A stretch of 64,000 nucleotides of DNA from contig JAPEHQ010000020.1 in assembly GCA_027405735.1 (NCBI GenBank), positions 62,001 to 126,000 on the forward strand, given 5' to 3'. The notes below the pieces were generated by a model. It did no database searches, was not told where the DNA came from, and saw nothing but the letters and a program-made list of their open reading frames with translations. Position 1 is the first letter of the stretch, and every line of letters starts with the position of its first letter. Below are positions 46,655 through 60,344 of this stretch, piece by piece. The translations under genes were made by a program, and so were the position numbers. Origin of the DNA: Mucor racemosus (taxonomy: Eukaryota; Mucoromycota; Mucoromycetes; Mucorales; Mucoraceae).

Positions 46655-49600
46655 TTAGGTTGAGTTTTTAAGCGGGGTAAAAGCAAGTGTTTCACTTTTG
46701 AAGCCCTTATATTCGCTGAGAAATCAGTATAAATAGAAATAGCTCTTTTGGCAAGATTCTATAGCATCTCAAGTATAGCCCTACATTTTTCATTTCCTGA
46801 TTATCTATTGAAATGGGGGCACGCTCCGATTTTGAATATCACCATATAAAATTGTATAATCAGATATGCACATGTAACTGAGCTTCAATTCAAAAAAGTG
46901 TTCAAATGGAAAAAAAATCCAAAAAAATCCAAAAAAAACCTTGTATGTTTAATTGCTCACAAAAATGCATAGTAAGTTGAACTAGTGTATTAAACGTTTT
47001 AGATTCAGTTTTTAATTCTGAATCGATCTGTGTAGGTTTTGAAAATGTTTCTCTCATAAAATCTCTAGTAAATTTAATGTCAAATTTTAACGGTTTTTGA
47101 TCAAAAAGTACCCTTCATTCAAATGCAACCCTAAAATATTTTATTTTTACTTTATGCGCAACAAAATTATCTACAGAATGAGTATTTATACATAGCTGTA
47201 GCCCTATTTTTCGTGTGGATTTTTATTTTTTTTGATCATTTTTTTGTAAACCCGAAAATTTATCCTTGTATATCCTCGTCCAAAATTGATCCTTTTTTGT
47301 ATCACCAAAAATCAATCATTCAATCTCAATTTTCTCGACCAAAAATCAATATTTTTTGACTAGGTAAAATTCGTTAGATAGATGCTAATGAGTACTATCC
47401 TATGGTTTTAGCTTTGCATACCTGTCATCCCTTCATGGATCTCTATAACAGAAAAAGTGCTCTCACAAAATTTATAAAAAAATAAAAAATGTCTTCACAA
47501 CGATCCAAAGCCTAGATATTCTGGTAGAGAATGAAAAATAAAGTAGACTTTACTTAATAACCATCATTGCAATACCTTAGTATTTTCTCGAATTATTTTT
47601 ATTTCAAATGCGGTTTCTCAATTTTAAGCTGGCCATTTCTGCATCATTCAAATTTATGAAACAATCACTATAGTAACCATCCTTGCTTCATTTAATACAA
47701 TTTGTAGCCGGGACAATGTTGAATGGATGGATACTGTTTTTGAGAAAAAGTTTTTTACTAAAATTAATCACCAGTACAAATATTCATGGTTTTTCGCTGG
47801 GGTTTCCCTCTGAAATTGTTGAAACCAGAATTAGCATTTAGAATTATATATCAAAATGTGTGGAATAAATTGTTCACCAACTTTTATTATGTGTTCAAGT
47901 AAGACTTTATAATGAAATTTAAGGGTTGCCATAGGCGTATATACCAGAATCCAGCAAAATTTATATCACAAAAATCTCGACGAAATTGATAGATACAATA
48001 AAATGAATTGCAGATTCGTTTTCAGCAGCCGATTTTACCCTAGAAAACTTTGTTGCCTAATTCCTAGCGATACTTTTGTAAAAAAATGTGAAAATTCTCC
48101 AAATTGTTAAAACTACAAAAAAACAAAACAAAACAAAACAGGATTTACAATCACCAGATGTAGGGGTCCAAAATTTTTTGAAAAAAACCATCCCTGAAAC
48201 TTTAATATGTAATAAAACATTGAAAAACAAGAAGATTTTGCCAAGTAGCTTTTAAGTGCAAGCTTATTAAAATCTTGAGATATTTCGCATTTTAGGTTGA
48301 GTTTTTAAGCGGGGTAAAAGCAAGTGTTTCACTTTTGAAGCCCTTATATTCGCTGAGAAATCAGTATAAATAGAAATAGCTCTTTTGGCAAGATTCTATA
48401 GCATCTCAAGTATAGCCCTACATTTTTCATTTCCTGATTATCTATTGAAATGGGGGCACGCTCCGATTTTGAATATCACCATATAAAATTGTATAATCAG
48501 ATATGCACATGTAACTGAGCTTCAATTCAAAAAAGTGTTCAAATGGAAAAAAAATCCAAAAAAATCCAAAAAAAACCTTGTATGTTTAATTGCTCACAAA
48601 AATGCATAGTAAGTTGAACTAGTGTATTAAACGTTTTAGATTCAGTTTTTAATTCTGAATCGATCTGTGTAGGTTTTGAAAATGTTTCTCTCATAAAATC
48701 TCTAGTAAATTTAATGTCAAATTTTAACGGTTTTTGATCAAAAAGTACCCTTCATTCAAATGCAACCCTAAAATATTTTATTTTTACTTTATGCGCAACA
48801 AAATTATCTACAGAATGAGTATTTATACATAGCTGTAGCCCTATTTTTCGTGTGGATTTTTATTTTTTTTGATCATTTTTTTGTAAACCCGAAAATTTAT
48901 CCTTGTATATCCTCGTCCAAAATTGATCCTTTTTTGTATCACCAAAAATCAATCATTCAATCTCAATTTTCTCGACCAAAAATCAATATTTTTTGACTAG
49001 GTAAAATTCGTTAGATAGATGCTAATGAGTACTATCCTATGGTTTTAGCTTTGCATACCTGTCATCCCTTCATGGATCTCTATAACAGAAAAAGTGCTCT
49101 CACAAAATTTATAAAAAAATAAAAAATGTCTTCACAACGATCCAAAGCCTAGATATTCTGGTAGAGAATGAAAAATAAAGTAGACTTTACTTAATAACCA
49201 TCATTGCAATACCTTAGTATTTTCTCGAATTATTTTTATTTCAAATGCGGTTTCTCAATTTTAAGCTGGCCATTTCTGCATCATTCAAATTTATGAAACA
49301 ATCACTATAGTAACCATCCTTGCTTCATTTAATACAATTTGTAGCCGGGACAATGTTGAATGGATGGATACTGTTTTTGAGAAAAAGTTTTTTACTAAAA
49401 TTAATCACCAGTACAAATATTCATGGTTTTTCGCTGGGGTTTCCCTCTGAAATTGTTGAAACCAGAATTAGCATTTAGAATTATATATCAAAATGTGTGG
49501 AATAAATTGTTCACCAACTTTTATTATGTGTTCAAGTAAGACTTTATAATGAAATTTAAGGGTTGCCATAGGCGTATATACCAGAATCCAGCAAAATTTA

Positions 49601-52600
49601 TATCACAAAAATCTCGACGAAATTGATAGATACAATAAAATGAATTGCAGATTCGTTTTCAGCAGCCGATTTTACCCTAGAAAACTTTGTTGCCTAATTC
49701 CTAGCGATACTTTTGTAAAAAAATGTGAAAATTCTCCAAATTGTTAAAACTACAAAAAAACAAAACAAAACAAAACAGGATTTACAATCACCAGATGTAG
49801 GGGTCCAAAATTTTTTGAAAAAAACCATCCCTGAAACTTTAATATGTAATAAAACATTGAAAAACAAGAAGATTTTGCCAAGTAGCTTTTAAGTGCAAGC
49901 TTATTAAAATCTTGAGATATTTCGCATTTTAGGTTGAGTTTTTAAGCGGGGTAAAAGCAAGTGTTTCACTTTTGAAGCCCTTATATTCGCTGAGAAATCA
50001 GTATAAATAGAAATAGCTCTTTTGGCAAGATTCTATAGCATCTCAAGTATAGCCCTACATTTTTCATTTCCTGATTATCTATTGAAATGGGGGCACGCTC
50101 CGATTTTGAATATCACCATATAAAATTGTATAATCAGATATGCACATGTAACTGAGCTTCAATTCAAAAAAGTGTTCAAATGGAAAAAAAATCCAAAAAA
50201 ATCCAAAAAAAACCTTGTATGTTTAATTGCTCACAAAAATGCATAGTAAGTTGAACTAGTGTATTAAACGTTTTAGATTCAGTTTTTAATTCTGAATCGA
50301 TCTGTGTAGGTTTTGAAAATGTTTCTCTCATAAAATCTCTAGTAAATTTAATGTCAAATTTTAACGGTTTTTGATCAAAAAGTACCCTTCATTCAAATGC
50401 AACCCTAAAATATTTTATTTTTACTTTATGCGCAACAAAATTATCTACAGAATGAGTATTTATACATAGCTGTAGCCCTATTTTTCGTGTGGATTTTTAT
50501 TTTTTTTGATCATTTTTTTGTAAACCCGAAAATTTATCCTTGTATATCCTCGTCCAAAATTGATCCTTTTTTGTATCACCAAAAATCAATCATTCAATCT
50601 CAATTTTCTCGACCAAAAATCAATATTTTTTGACTAGGTAAAATTCGTTAGATAGATGCTAATGAGTACTATCCTATGGTTTTAGCTTTGCATACCTGTC
50701 ATCCCTTCATGGATCTCTATAACAGAAAAAGTGCTCTCACAAAATTTATAAAAAAATAAAAAATGTCTTCACAACGATCCAAAGCCTAGATATTCTGGTA
50801 GAGAATGAAAAATAAAGTAGACTTTACTTAATAACCATCATTGCAATACCTTAGTATTTTCTCGAATTATTTTTATTTCAAATGCGGTTTCTCAATTTTA
50901 AGCTGGCCATTTCTGCATCATTCAAATTTATGAAACAATCACTATAGTAACCATCCTTGCTTCATTTAATACAATTTGTAGCCGGGACAATGTTGAATGG
51001 ATGGATACTGTTTTTGAGAAAAAGTTTTTTACTAAAATTAATCACCAGTACAAATATTCATGGTTTTTCGCTGGGGTTTCCCTCTGAAATTGTTGAAACC
51101 AGAATTAGCATTTAGAATTATATATCAAAATGTGTGGAATAAATTGTTCACCAACTTTTATTATGTGTTCAAGTAAGACTTTATAATGAAATTTAAGGGT
51201 TGCCATAGGCGTATATACCAGAATCCAGCAAAATTTATATCACAAAAATCTCGACGAAATTGATAGATACAATAAAATGAATTGCAGATTCGTTTTCAGC
51301 AGCCGATTTTACCCTAGAAAACTTTGTTGCCTAATTCCTAGCGATACTTTTGTAAAAAAATGTGAAAATTCTCCAAATTGTTAAAACTACAAAAAAACAA
51401 AACAAAACAAAACAGGATTTACAATCACCAGATGTAGGGGTCCAAAATTTTTTGAAAAAAACCATCCCTGAAACTTTAATATGTAATAAAACATTGAAAA
51501 ACAAGAAGATTTTGCCAAGTAGCTTTTAAGTGCAAGCTTATTAAAATCTTGAGATATTTCGCATTTTAGGTTGAGTTTTTAAGCGGGGTAAAAGCAAGTG
51601 TTTCACTTTTGAAGCCCTTATATTCGCTGAGAAATCAGTATAAATAGAAATAGCTCTTTTGGCAAGATTCTATAGCATCTCAAGTATAGCCCTACATTTT
51701 TCATTTCCTGATTATCTATTGAAATGGGGGCACGCTCCGATTTTGAATATCACCATATAAAATTGTATAATCAGATATGCACATGTAACTGAGCTTCAAT
51801 TCAAAAAAGTGTTCAAATGGAAAAAAAATCCAAAAAAATCCAAAAAAAACCTTGTATGTTTAATTGCTCACAAAAATGCATAGTAAGTTGAACTAGTGTA
51901 TTAAACGTTTTAGATTCAGTTTTTAATTCTGAATCGATCTGTGTAGGTTTTGAAAATGTTTCTCTCATAAAATCTCTAGTAAATTTAATGTCAAATTTTA
52001 ACGGTTTTTGATCAAAAAGTACCCTTCATTCAAATGCAACCCTAAAATATTTTATTTTTACTTTATGCGCAACAAAATTATCTACAGAATGAGTATTTAT
52101 ACATAGCTGTAGCCCTATTTTTCGTGTGGATTTTTATTTTTTTTGATCATTTTTTTGTAAACCCGAAAATTTATCCTTGTATATCCTCGTCCAAAATTGA
52201 TCCTTTTTTGTATCACCAAAAATCAATCATTCAATCTCAATTTTCTCGACCAAAAATCAATATTTTTTGACTAGGTAAAATTCGTTAGATAGATGCTAAT
52301 GAGTACTATCCTATGGTTTTAGCTTTGCATACCTGTCATCCCTTCATGGATCTCTATAACAGAAAAAGTGCTCTCACAAAATTTATAAAAAAATAAAAAA
52401 TGTCTTCACAACGATCCAAAGCCTAGATATTCTGGTAGAGAATGAAAAATAAAGTAGACTTTACTTAATAACCATCATTGCAATACCTTAGTATTTTCTC
52501 GAATTATTTTTATTTCAAATGCGGTTTCTCAATTTTAAGCTGGCCATTTCTGCATCATTCAAATTTATGAAACAATCACTATAGTAACCATCCTTGCTTC

Positions 52601-55600
52601 ATTTAATACAATTTGTAGCCGGGACAATGTTGAATGGATGGATACTGTTTTTGAGAAAAAGTTTTTTACTAAAATTAATCACCAGTACAAATATTCATGG
52701 TTTTTCGCTGGGGTTTCCCTCTGAAATTGTTGAAACCAGAATTAGCATTTAGAATTATATATCAAAATGTGTGGAATAAATTGTTCACCAACTTTTATTA
52801 TGTGTTCAAGTAAGACTTTATAATGAAATTTAAGGGTTGCCATAGGCGTATATACCAGAATCCAGCAAAATTTATATCACAAAAATCTCGACGAAATTGA
52901 TAGATACAATAAAATGAATTGCAGATTCGTTTTCAGCAGCCGATTTTACCCTAGAAAACTTTGTTGCCTAATTCCTAGCGATACTTTTGTAAAAAAATGT
53001 GAAAATTCTCCAAATTGTTAAAACTACAAAAAAACAAAACAAAACAAAACAGGATTTACAATCACCAGATGTAGGGGTCCAAAATTTTTTGAAAAAAACC
53101 ATCCCTGAAACTTTAATATGTAATAAAACATTGAAAAACAAGAAGATTTTGCCAAGTAGCTTTTAAGTGCAAGCTTATTAAAATCTTGAGATATTTCGCA
53201 TTTTAGGTTGAGTTTTTAAGCGGGGTAAAAGCAAGTGTTTCACTTTTGAAGCCCTTATATTCGCTGAGAAATCAGTATAAATAGAAATAGCTCTTTTGGC
53301 AAGATTCTATAGCATCTCAAGTATAGCCCTACATTTTTCATTTCCTGATTATCTATTGAAATGGGGGCACGCTCCGATTTTGAATATCACCATATAAAAT
53401 TGTATAATCAGATATGCACATGTAACTGAGCTTCAATTCAAAAAAGTGTTCAAATGGAAAAAAAATCCAAAAAAATCCAAAAAAAACCTTGTATGTTTAA
53501 TTGCTCACAAAAATGCATAGTAAGTTGAACTAGTGTATTAAACGTTTTAGATTCAGTTTTTAATTCTGAATCGATCTGTGTAGGTTTTGAAAATGTTTCT
53601 CTCATAAAATCTCTAGTAAATTTAATGTCAAATTTTAACGGTTTTTGATCAAAAAGTACCCTTCATTCAAATGCAACCCTAAAATATTTTATTTTTACTT
53701 TATGCGCAACAAAATTATCTACAGAATGAGTATTTATACATAGCTGTAGCCCTATTTTTCGTGTGGATTTTTATTTTTTTTGATCATTTTTTTGTAAACC
53801 CGAAAATTTATCCTTGTATATCCTCGTCCAAAATTGATCCTTTTTTGTATCACCAAAAATCAATCATTCAATCTCAATTTTCTCGACCAAAAATCAATAT
53901 TTTTTGACTAGGTAAAATTCGTTAGATAGATGCTAATGAGTACTATCCTATGGTTTTAGCTTTGCATACCTGTCATCCCTTCATGGATCTCTATAACAGA
54001 AAAAGTGCTCTCACAAAATTTATAAAAAAATAAAAAATGTCTTCACAACGATCCAAAGCCTAGATATTCTGGTAGAGAATGAAAAATAAAGTAGACTTTA
54101 CTTAATAACCATCATTGCAATACCTTAGTATTTTCTCGAATTATTTTTATTTCAAATGCGGTTTCTCAATTTTAAGCTGGCCATTTCTGCATCATTCAAA
54201 TTTATGAAACAATCACTATAGTAACCATCCTTGCTTCATTTAATACAATTTGTAGCCGGGACAATGTTGAATGGATGGATACTGTTTTTGAGAAAAAGTT
54301 TTTTACTAAAATTAATCACCAGTACAAATATTCATGGTTTTTCGCTGGGGTTTCCCTCTGAAATTGTTGAAACCAGAATTAGCATTTAGAATTATATATC
54401 AAAATGTGTGGAATAAATTGTTCACCAACTTTTATTATGTGTTCAAGTAAGACTTTATAATGAAATTTAAGGGTTGCCATAGGCGTATATACCAGAATCC
54501 AGCAAAATTTATATCACAAAAATCTCGACGAAATTGATAGATACAATAAAATGAATTGCAGATTCGTTTTCAGCAGCCGATTTTACCCTAGAAAACTTTG
54601 TTGCCTAATTCCTAGCGATACTTTTGTAAAAAAATGTGAAAATTCTCCAAATTGTTAAAACTACAAAAAAACAAAACAAAACAAAACAGGATTTACAATC
54701 ACCAGATGTAGGGGTCCAAAATTTTTTGAAAAAAACCATCCCTGAAACTTTAATATGTAATAAAACATTGAAAAACAAGAAGATTTTGCCAAGTAGCTTT
54801 TAAGTGCAAGCTTATTAAAATCTTGAGATATTTCGCATTTTAGGTTGAGTTTTTAAGCGGGGTAAAAGCAAGTGTTTCACTTTTGAAGCCCTTATATTCG
54901 CTGAGAAATCAGTATAAATAGAAATAGCTCTTTTGGCAAGATTCTATAGCATCTCAAGTATAGCCCTACATTTTTCATTTCCTGATTATCTATTGAAATG
55001 GGGGCACGCTCCGATTTTGAATATCACCATATAAAATTGTATAATCAGATATGCACATGTAACTGAGCTTCAATTCAAAAAAGTGTTCAAATGGAAAAAA
55101 AATCCAAAAAAATCCAAAAAAAACCTTGTATGTTTAATTGCTCACAAAAATGCATAGTAAGTTGAACTAGTGTATTAAACGTTTTAGATTCAGTTTTTAA
55201 TTCTGAATCGATCTGTGTAGGTTTTGAAAATGTTTCTCTCATAAAATCTCTAGTAAATTTAATGTCAAATTTTAACGGTTTTTGATCAAAAAGTACCCTT
55301 CATTCAAATGCAACCCTAAAATATTTTATTTTTACTTTATGCGCAACAAAATTATCTACAGAATGAGTATTTATACATAGCTGTAGCCCTATTTTTCGTG
55401 TGGATTTTTATTTTTTTTGATCATTTTTTTGTAAACCCGAAAATTTATCCTTGTATATCCTCGTCCAAAATTGATCCTTTTTTGTATCACCAAAAATCAA
55501 TCATTCAATCTCAATTTTCTCGACCAAAAATCAATATTTTTTGACTAGGTAAAATTCGTTAGATAGATGCTAATGAGTACTATCCTATGGTTTTAGCTTT

Positions 55601-58600
55601 GCATACCTGTCATCCCTTCATGGATCTCTATAACAGAAAAAGTGCTCTCACAAAATTTATAAAAAAATAAAAAATGTCTTCACAACGATCCAAAGCCTAG
55701 ATATTCTGGTAGAGAATGAAAAATAAAGTAGACTTTACTTAATAACCATCATTGCAATACCTTAGTATTTTCTCGAATTATTTTTATTTCAAATGCGGTT
55801 TCTCAATTTTAAGCTGGCCATTTCTGCATCATTCAAATTTATGAAACAATCACTATAGTAACCATCCTTGCTTCATTTAATACAATTTGTAGCCGGGACA
55901 ATGTTGAATGGATGGATACTGTTTTTGAGAAAAAGTTTTTTACTAAAATTAATCACCAGTACAAATATTCATGGTTTTTCGCTGGGGTTTCCCTCTGAAA
56001 TTGTTGAAACCAGAATTAGCATTTAGAATTATATATCAAAATGTGTGGAATAAATTGTTCACCAACTTTTATTATGTGTTCAAGTAAGACTTTATAATGA
56101 AATTTAAGGGTTGCCATAGGCGTATATACCAGAATCCAGCAAAATTTATATCACAAAAATCTCGACGAAATTGATAGATACAATAAAATGAATTGCAGAT
56201 TCGTTTTCAGCAGCCGATTTTACCCTAGAAAACTTTGTTGCCTAATTCCTAGCGATACTTTTGTAAAAAAATGTGAAAATTCTCCAAATTGTTAAAACTA
56301 CAAAAAAACAAAACAAAACAAAACAGGATTTACAATCACCAGATGTAGGGGTCCAAAATTTTTTGAAAAAAACCATCCCTGAAACTTTAATATGTAATAA
56401 AACATTGAAAAACAAGAAGATTTTGCCAAGTAGCTTTTAAGTGCAAGCTTATTAAAATCTTGAGATATTTCGCATTTTAGGTTGAGTTTTTAAGCGGGGT
56501 AAAAGCAAGTGTTTCACTTTTGAAGCCCTTATATTCGCTGAGAAATCAGTATAAATAGAAATAGCTCTTTTGGCAAGATTCTATAGCATCTCAAGTATAG
56601 CCCTACATTTTTCATTTCCTGATTATCTATTGAAATGGGGGCACGCTCCGATTTTGAATATCACCATATAAAATTGTATAATCAGATATGCACATGTAAC
56701 TGAGCTTCAATTCAAAAAAGTGTTCAAATGGAAAAAAAATCCAAAAAAATCCAAAAAAAACCTTGTATGTTTAATTGCTCACAAAAATGCATAGTAAGTT
56801 GAACTAGTGTATTAAACGTTTTAGATTCAGTTTTTAATTCTGAATCGATCTGTGTAGGTTTTGAAAATGTTTCTCTCATAAAATCTCTAGTAAATTTAAT
56901 GTCAAATTTTAACGGTTTTTGATCAAAAAGTACCCTTCATTCAAATGCAACCCTAAAATATTTTATTTTTACTTTATGCGCAACAAAATTATCTACAGAA
57001 TGAGTATTTATACATAGCTGTAGCCCTATTTTTCGTGTGGATTTTTATTTTTTTTGATCATTTTTTTGTAAACCCGAAAATTTATCCTTGTATATCCTCG
57101 TCCAAAATTGATCCTTTTTTGTATCACCAAAAATCAATCATTCAATCTCAATTTTCTCGACCAAAAATCAATATTTTTTGACTAGGTAAAATTCGTTAGA
57201 TAGATGCTAATGAGTACTATCCTATGGTTTTAGCTTTGCATACCTGTCATCCCTTCATGGATCTCTATAACAGAAAAAGTGCTCTCACAAAATTTATAAA
57301 AAAATAAAAAATGTCTTCACAACGATCCAAAGCCTAGATATTCTGGTAGAGAATGAAAAATAAAGTAGACTTTACTTAATAACCATCATTGCAATACCTT
57401 AGTATTTTCTCGAATTATTTTTATTTCAAATGCGGTTTCTCAATTTTAAGCTGGCCATTTCTGCATCATTCAAATTTATGAAACAATCACTATAGTAACC
57501 ATCCTTGCTTCATTTAATACAATTTGTAGCCGGGACAATGTTGAATGGATGGATACTGTTTTTGAGAAAAAGTTTTTTACTAAAATTAATCACCAGTACA
57601 AATATTCATGGTTTTTCGCTGGGGTTTCCCTCTGAAATTGTTGAAACCAGAATTAGCATTTAGAATTATATATCAAAATGTGTGGAATAAATTGTTCACC
57701 AACTTTTATTATGTGTTCAAGTAAGACTTTATAATGAAATTTAAGGGTTGCCATAGGCGTATATACCAGAATCCAGCAAAATTTATATCACAAAAATCTC
57801 GACGAAATTGATAGATACAATAAAATGAATTGCAGATTCGTTTTCAGCAGCCGATTTTACCCTAGAAAACTTTGTTGCCTAATTCCTAGCGATACTTTTG
57901 TAAAAAAATGTGAAAATTCTCCAAATTGTTAAAACTACAAAAAAACAAAACAAAACAAAACAGGATTTACAATCACCAGATGTAGGGGTCCAAAATTTTT
58001 TGAAAAAAACCATCCCTGAAACTTTAATATGTAATAAAACATTGAAAAACAAGAAGATTTTGCCAAGTAGCTTTTAAGTGCAAGCTTATTAAAATCTTGA
58101 GATATTTCGCATTTTAGGTTGAGTTTTTAAGCGGGGTAAAAGCAAGTGTTTCACTTTTGAAGCCCTTATATTCGCTGAGAAATCAGTATAAATAGAAATA
58201 GCTCTTTTGGCAAGATTCTATAGCATCTCAAGTATAGCCCTACATTTTTCATTTCCTGATTATCTATTGAAATGGGGGCACGCTCCGATTTTGAATATCA
58301 CCATATAAAATTGTATAATCAGATATGCACATGTAACTGAGCTTCAATTCAAAAAAGTGTTCAAATGGAAAAAAAATCCAAAAAAATCCAAAAAAAACCT
58401 TGTATGTTTAATTGCTCACAAAAATGCATAGTAAGTTGAACTAGTGTATTAAACGTTTTAGATTCAGTTTTTAATTCTGAATCGATCTGTGTAGGTTTTG
58501 AAAATGTTTCTCTCATAAAATCTCTAGTAAATTTAATGTCAAATTTTAACGGTTTTTGATCAAAAAGTACCCTTCATTCAAATGCAACCCTAAAATATTT

Positions 58601-59183
58601 TATTTTTACTTTATGCGCAACAAAATTATCTACAGAATGAGTATTTATACATAGCTGTAGCCCTATTTTTCGTGTGGATTTTTATTTTTTTTGATCATTT
58701 TTTTGTAAACCCGAAAATTTATCCTTGTATATCCTCGTCCAAAATTGATCCTTTTTTGTATCACCAAAAATCAATCATTCAATCTCAATTTTCTCGACCA
58801 AAAATCAATATTTTTTGACTAGGTAAAATTCGTTAGATAGATGCTAATGAGTACTATCCTATGGTTTTAGCTTTGCATACCTGTCATCCCTTCATGGATC
58901 TCTATAACAGAAAAAGTGCTCTCACAAAATTTATAAAAAAATAAAAAATGTCTTCACAACGATCCAAAGCCTAGATATTCTGGTAGAGAATGAAAAATAA
59001 AGTAGACTTTACTTAATAACCATCATTGCAATACCTTAGTATTTTCTCGAATTATTTTTATTTCAAATGCGGTTTCTCAATTTTAAGCTGGCCATTTCTG
59101 CATCATTCAAATTTATGAAACAATCACTATAGTAACCATCCTTGCTTCATTTAATACAATTTGTAGCCGGGACAATGTTGAAT
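46655..59183 (+). repeat. Satellite-like tandem array, 1637-bp unit, 7.65 copies
   Basis: The word AAGCGGGGTAAAAG occurs at 46670, 48307, 49944, 51581, 53218, 54855, 56492 and 58129, a constant period of 1637 bp, and the intervening sequence appears identical in every copy on reading. There are seven full units and one partial unit of 1070 bp that stops after GGGACAATGTTGAAT, where the unit continues GGATGG but the flank reads AGAATG. The unit is AT-rich and has no open frame of 60 codons on either strand. It carries a perfect 14-bp palindrome (TTTTTGATCAAAAA, first at 47094), a hairpin GATTCAG/CTGAATC with a 9-nt loop (first at 47002), an ACAAAACAAAACAAAAC tract and paired CCAAAAATCAAT words. 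Absence of divergence implies very recent amplification or active homogenisation. An assembly artefact cannot be excluded. Confidence 0.93.
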
Positions 59184-60344
59184 AGAATGACAGTGGGAAC
59201 ATTTGTTTTGTAATAACAAATAAATACGAAGAGAATGAGTACATAATGGCTGATTAAAAATTTCCCATTGATAGTAAGGTTTAGGCTTCTTTTGAAATCT
59301 TAATGCTGTTGTGCAAAGAAAAAAATACACACGTTCTTTGTCCGGATACTTTTTTATGTGAGATGTGAGGTTAGCTACCATCAAGATGGGGGTACTTAAC
59401 ACGTTTGAATAGGTATATGGAATCCATGTAAAAGCGATTTTCATGTTGGCATTTTCAAAGGAAAAGAAGGTATTATATTCAAAGATGAATATGATAAAAT
59501 AAAGGTTTCACAAGATGTGTTGATTATGATGTGTGTGAAAATACAAGAGAAACGTAAAAGTTTTACAGAGTTTTTATAGCTTTATAACAACATCAAGTCT
59601 TTATTAAAATAGTTTGAATGTGAAACAGTATTGACGAGAGGAAGTGTATCAAAGAAATTTTGGATATCTATAAATACAGTTACAACATGGGTACACACTT
59701 ACTTGCATCGAGCGGACAAGATATGTTGCAATTCAACTTTCGTTGTAAGATGGCTGTAGCTTTCTCCATGACCAGGAACCAGGACAGTAGCAAATTATCA
59801 TGTAATACTAATAAAAAAAAATGGCATAGTATGCCCTAACCCTAAAACCTTCATAAAACATAAGTAAAAAACAAGTAAAAAAAAAGGAAATCAAGAATAA
59901 GAACAAAAGGCAGATTTTCTTTTCCTCCTTAAATAACCGTACATTTCTCCTCGGTAGACTGAGGGGGAATACAGTCTTATCAGGCCATCAACTCGTACAT
60001 TGAAGCCTTTTATGGTTAAATGTTTACCATATATAGGCTTGAATCAAAAGCGAAAGCAAAGGCAATAGTGTTCATCAACGCTTATTTCAAATATATCATA
60101 GATATACATCCACTAGCATTGGTATCGAGCCGGATCTTGCCAGCCAAATTTACTAGTATAAGCTGGGCTCGACAACATCCCTAACATCCACAAACATTAT
60201 TTCAAGGTAATAACTAGGGTATTGAATTTATTTATAAATTTTGGTGATAAAAAAATTGAAGATTGAAGAAGGAGGGGTATTTTCCATAAAAGCTATTATA
60301 TAGCATACTTGATTGATATCGTTATTTACTACTATTTGCTATCT
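59184..60344. other. Right flank of the array, no intact gene
   Basis: About 1.2 kb. On the minus strand 59444-59184 is open and continues across the array edge, and near 59780-59690 a protein-like stretch reads VLVPGHGESYSHLTTKVELQ without a start or continuous frame. Both look like remnants of coding sequence, not intact genes. The 3' flank of the coiled-coil gene lies next to 60344. Confidence 0.35.

Noticed and set aside
46655..59183. CRISPR array or rRNA gene repeat
   Set aside because: Units are 1637 bp with no short repeat/spacer alternation, and the sequence is AT-rich without rRNA motifs.
59151..59444. 97-codon minus-strand frame at the array edge as a complete gene
   Set aside because: It runs across the array junction into satellite sequence; at best a remnant.
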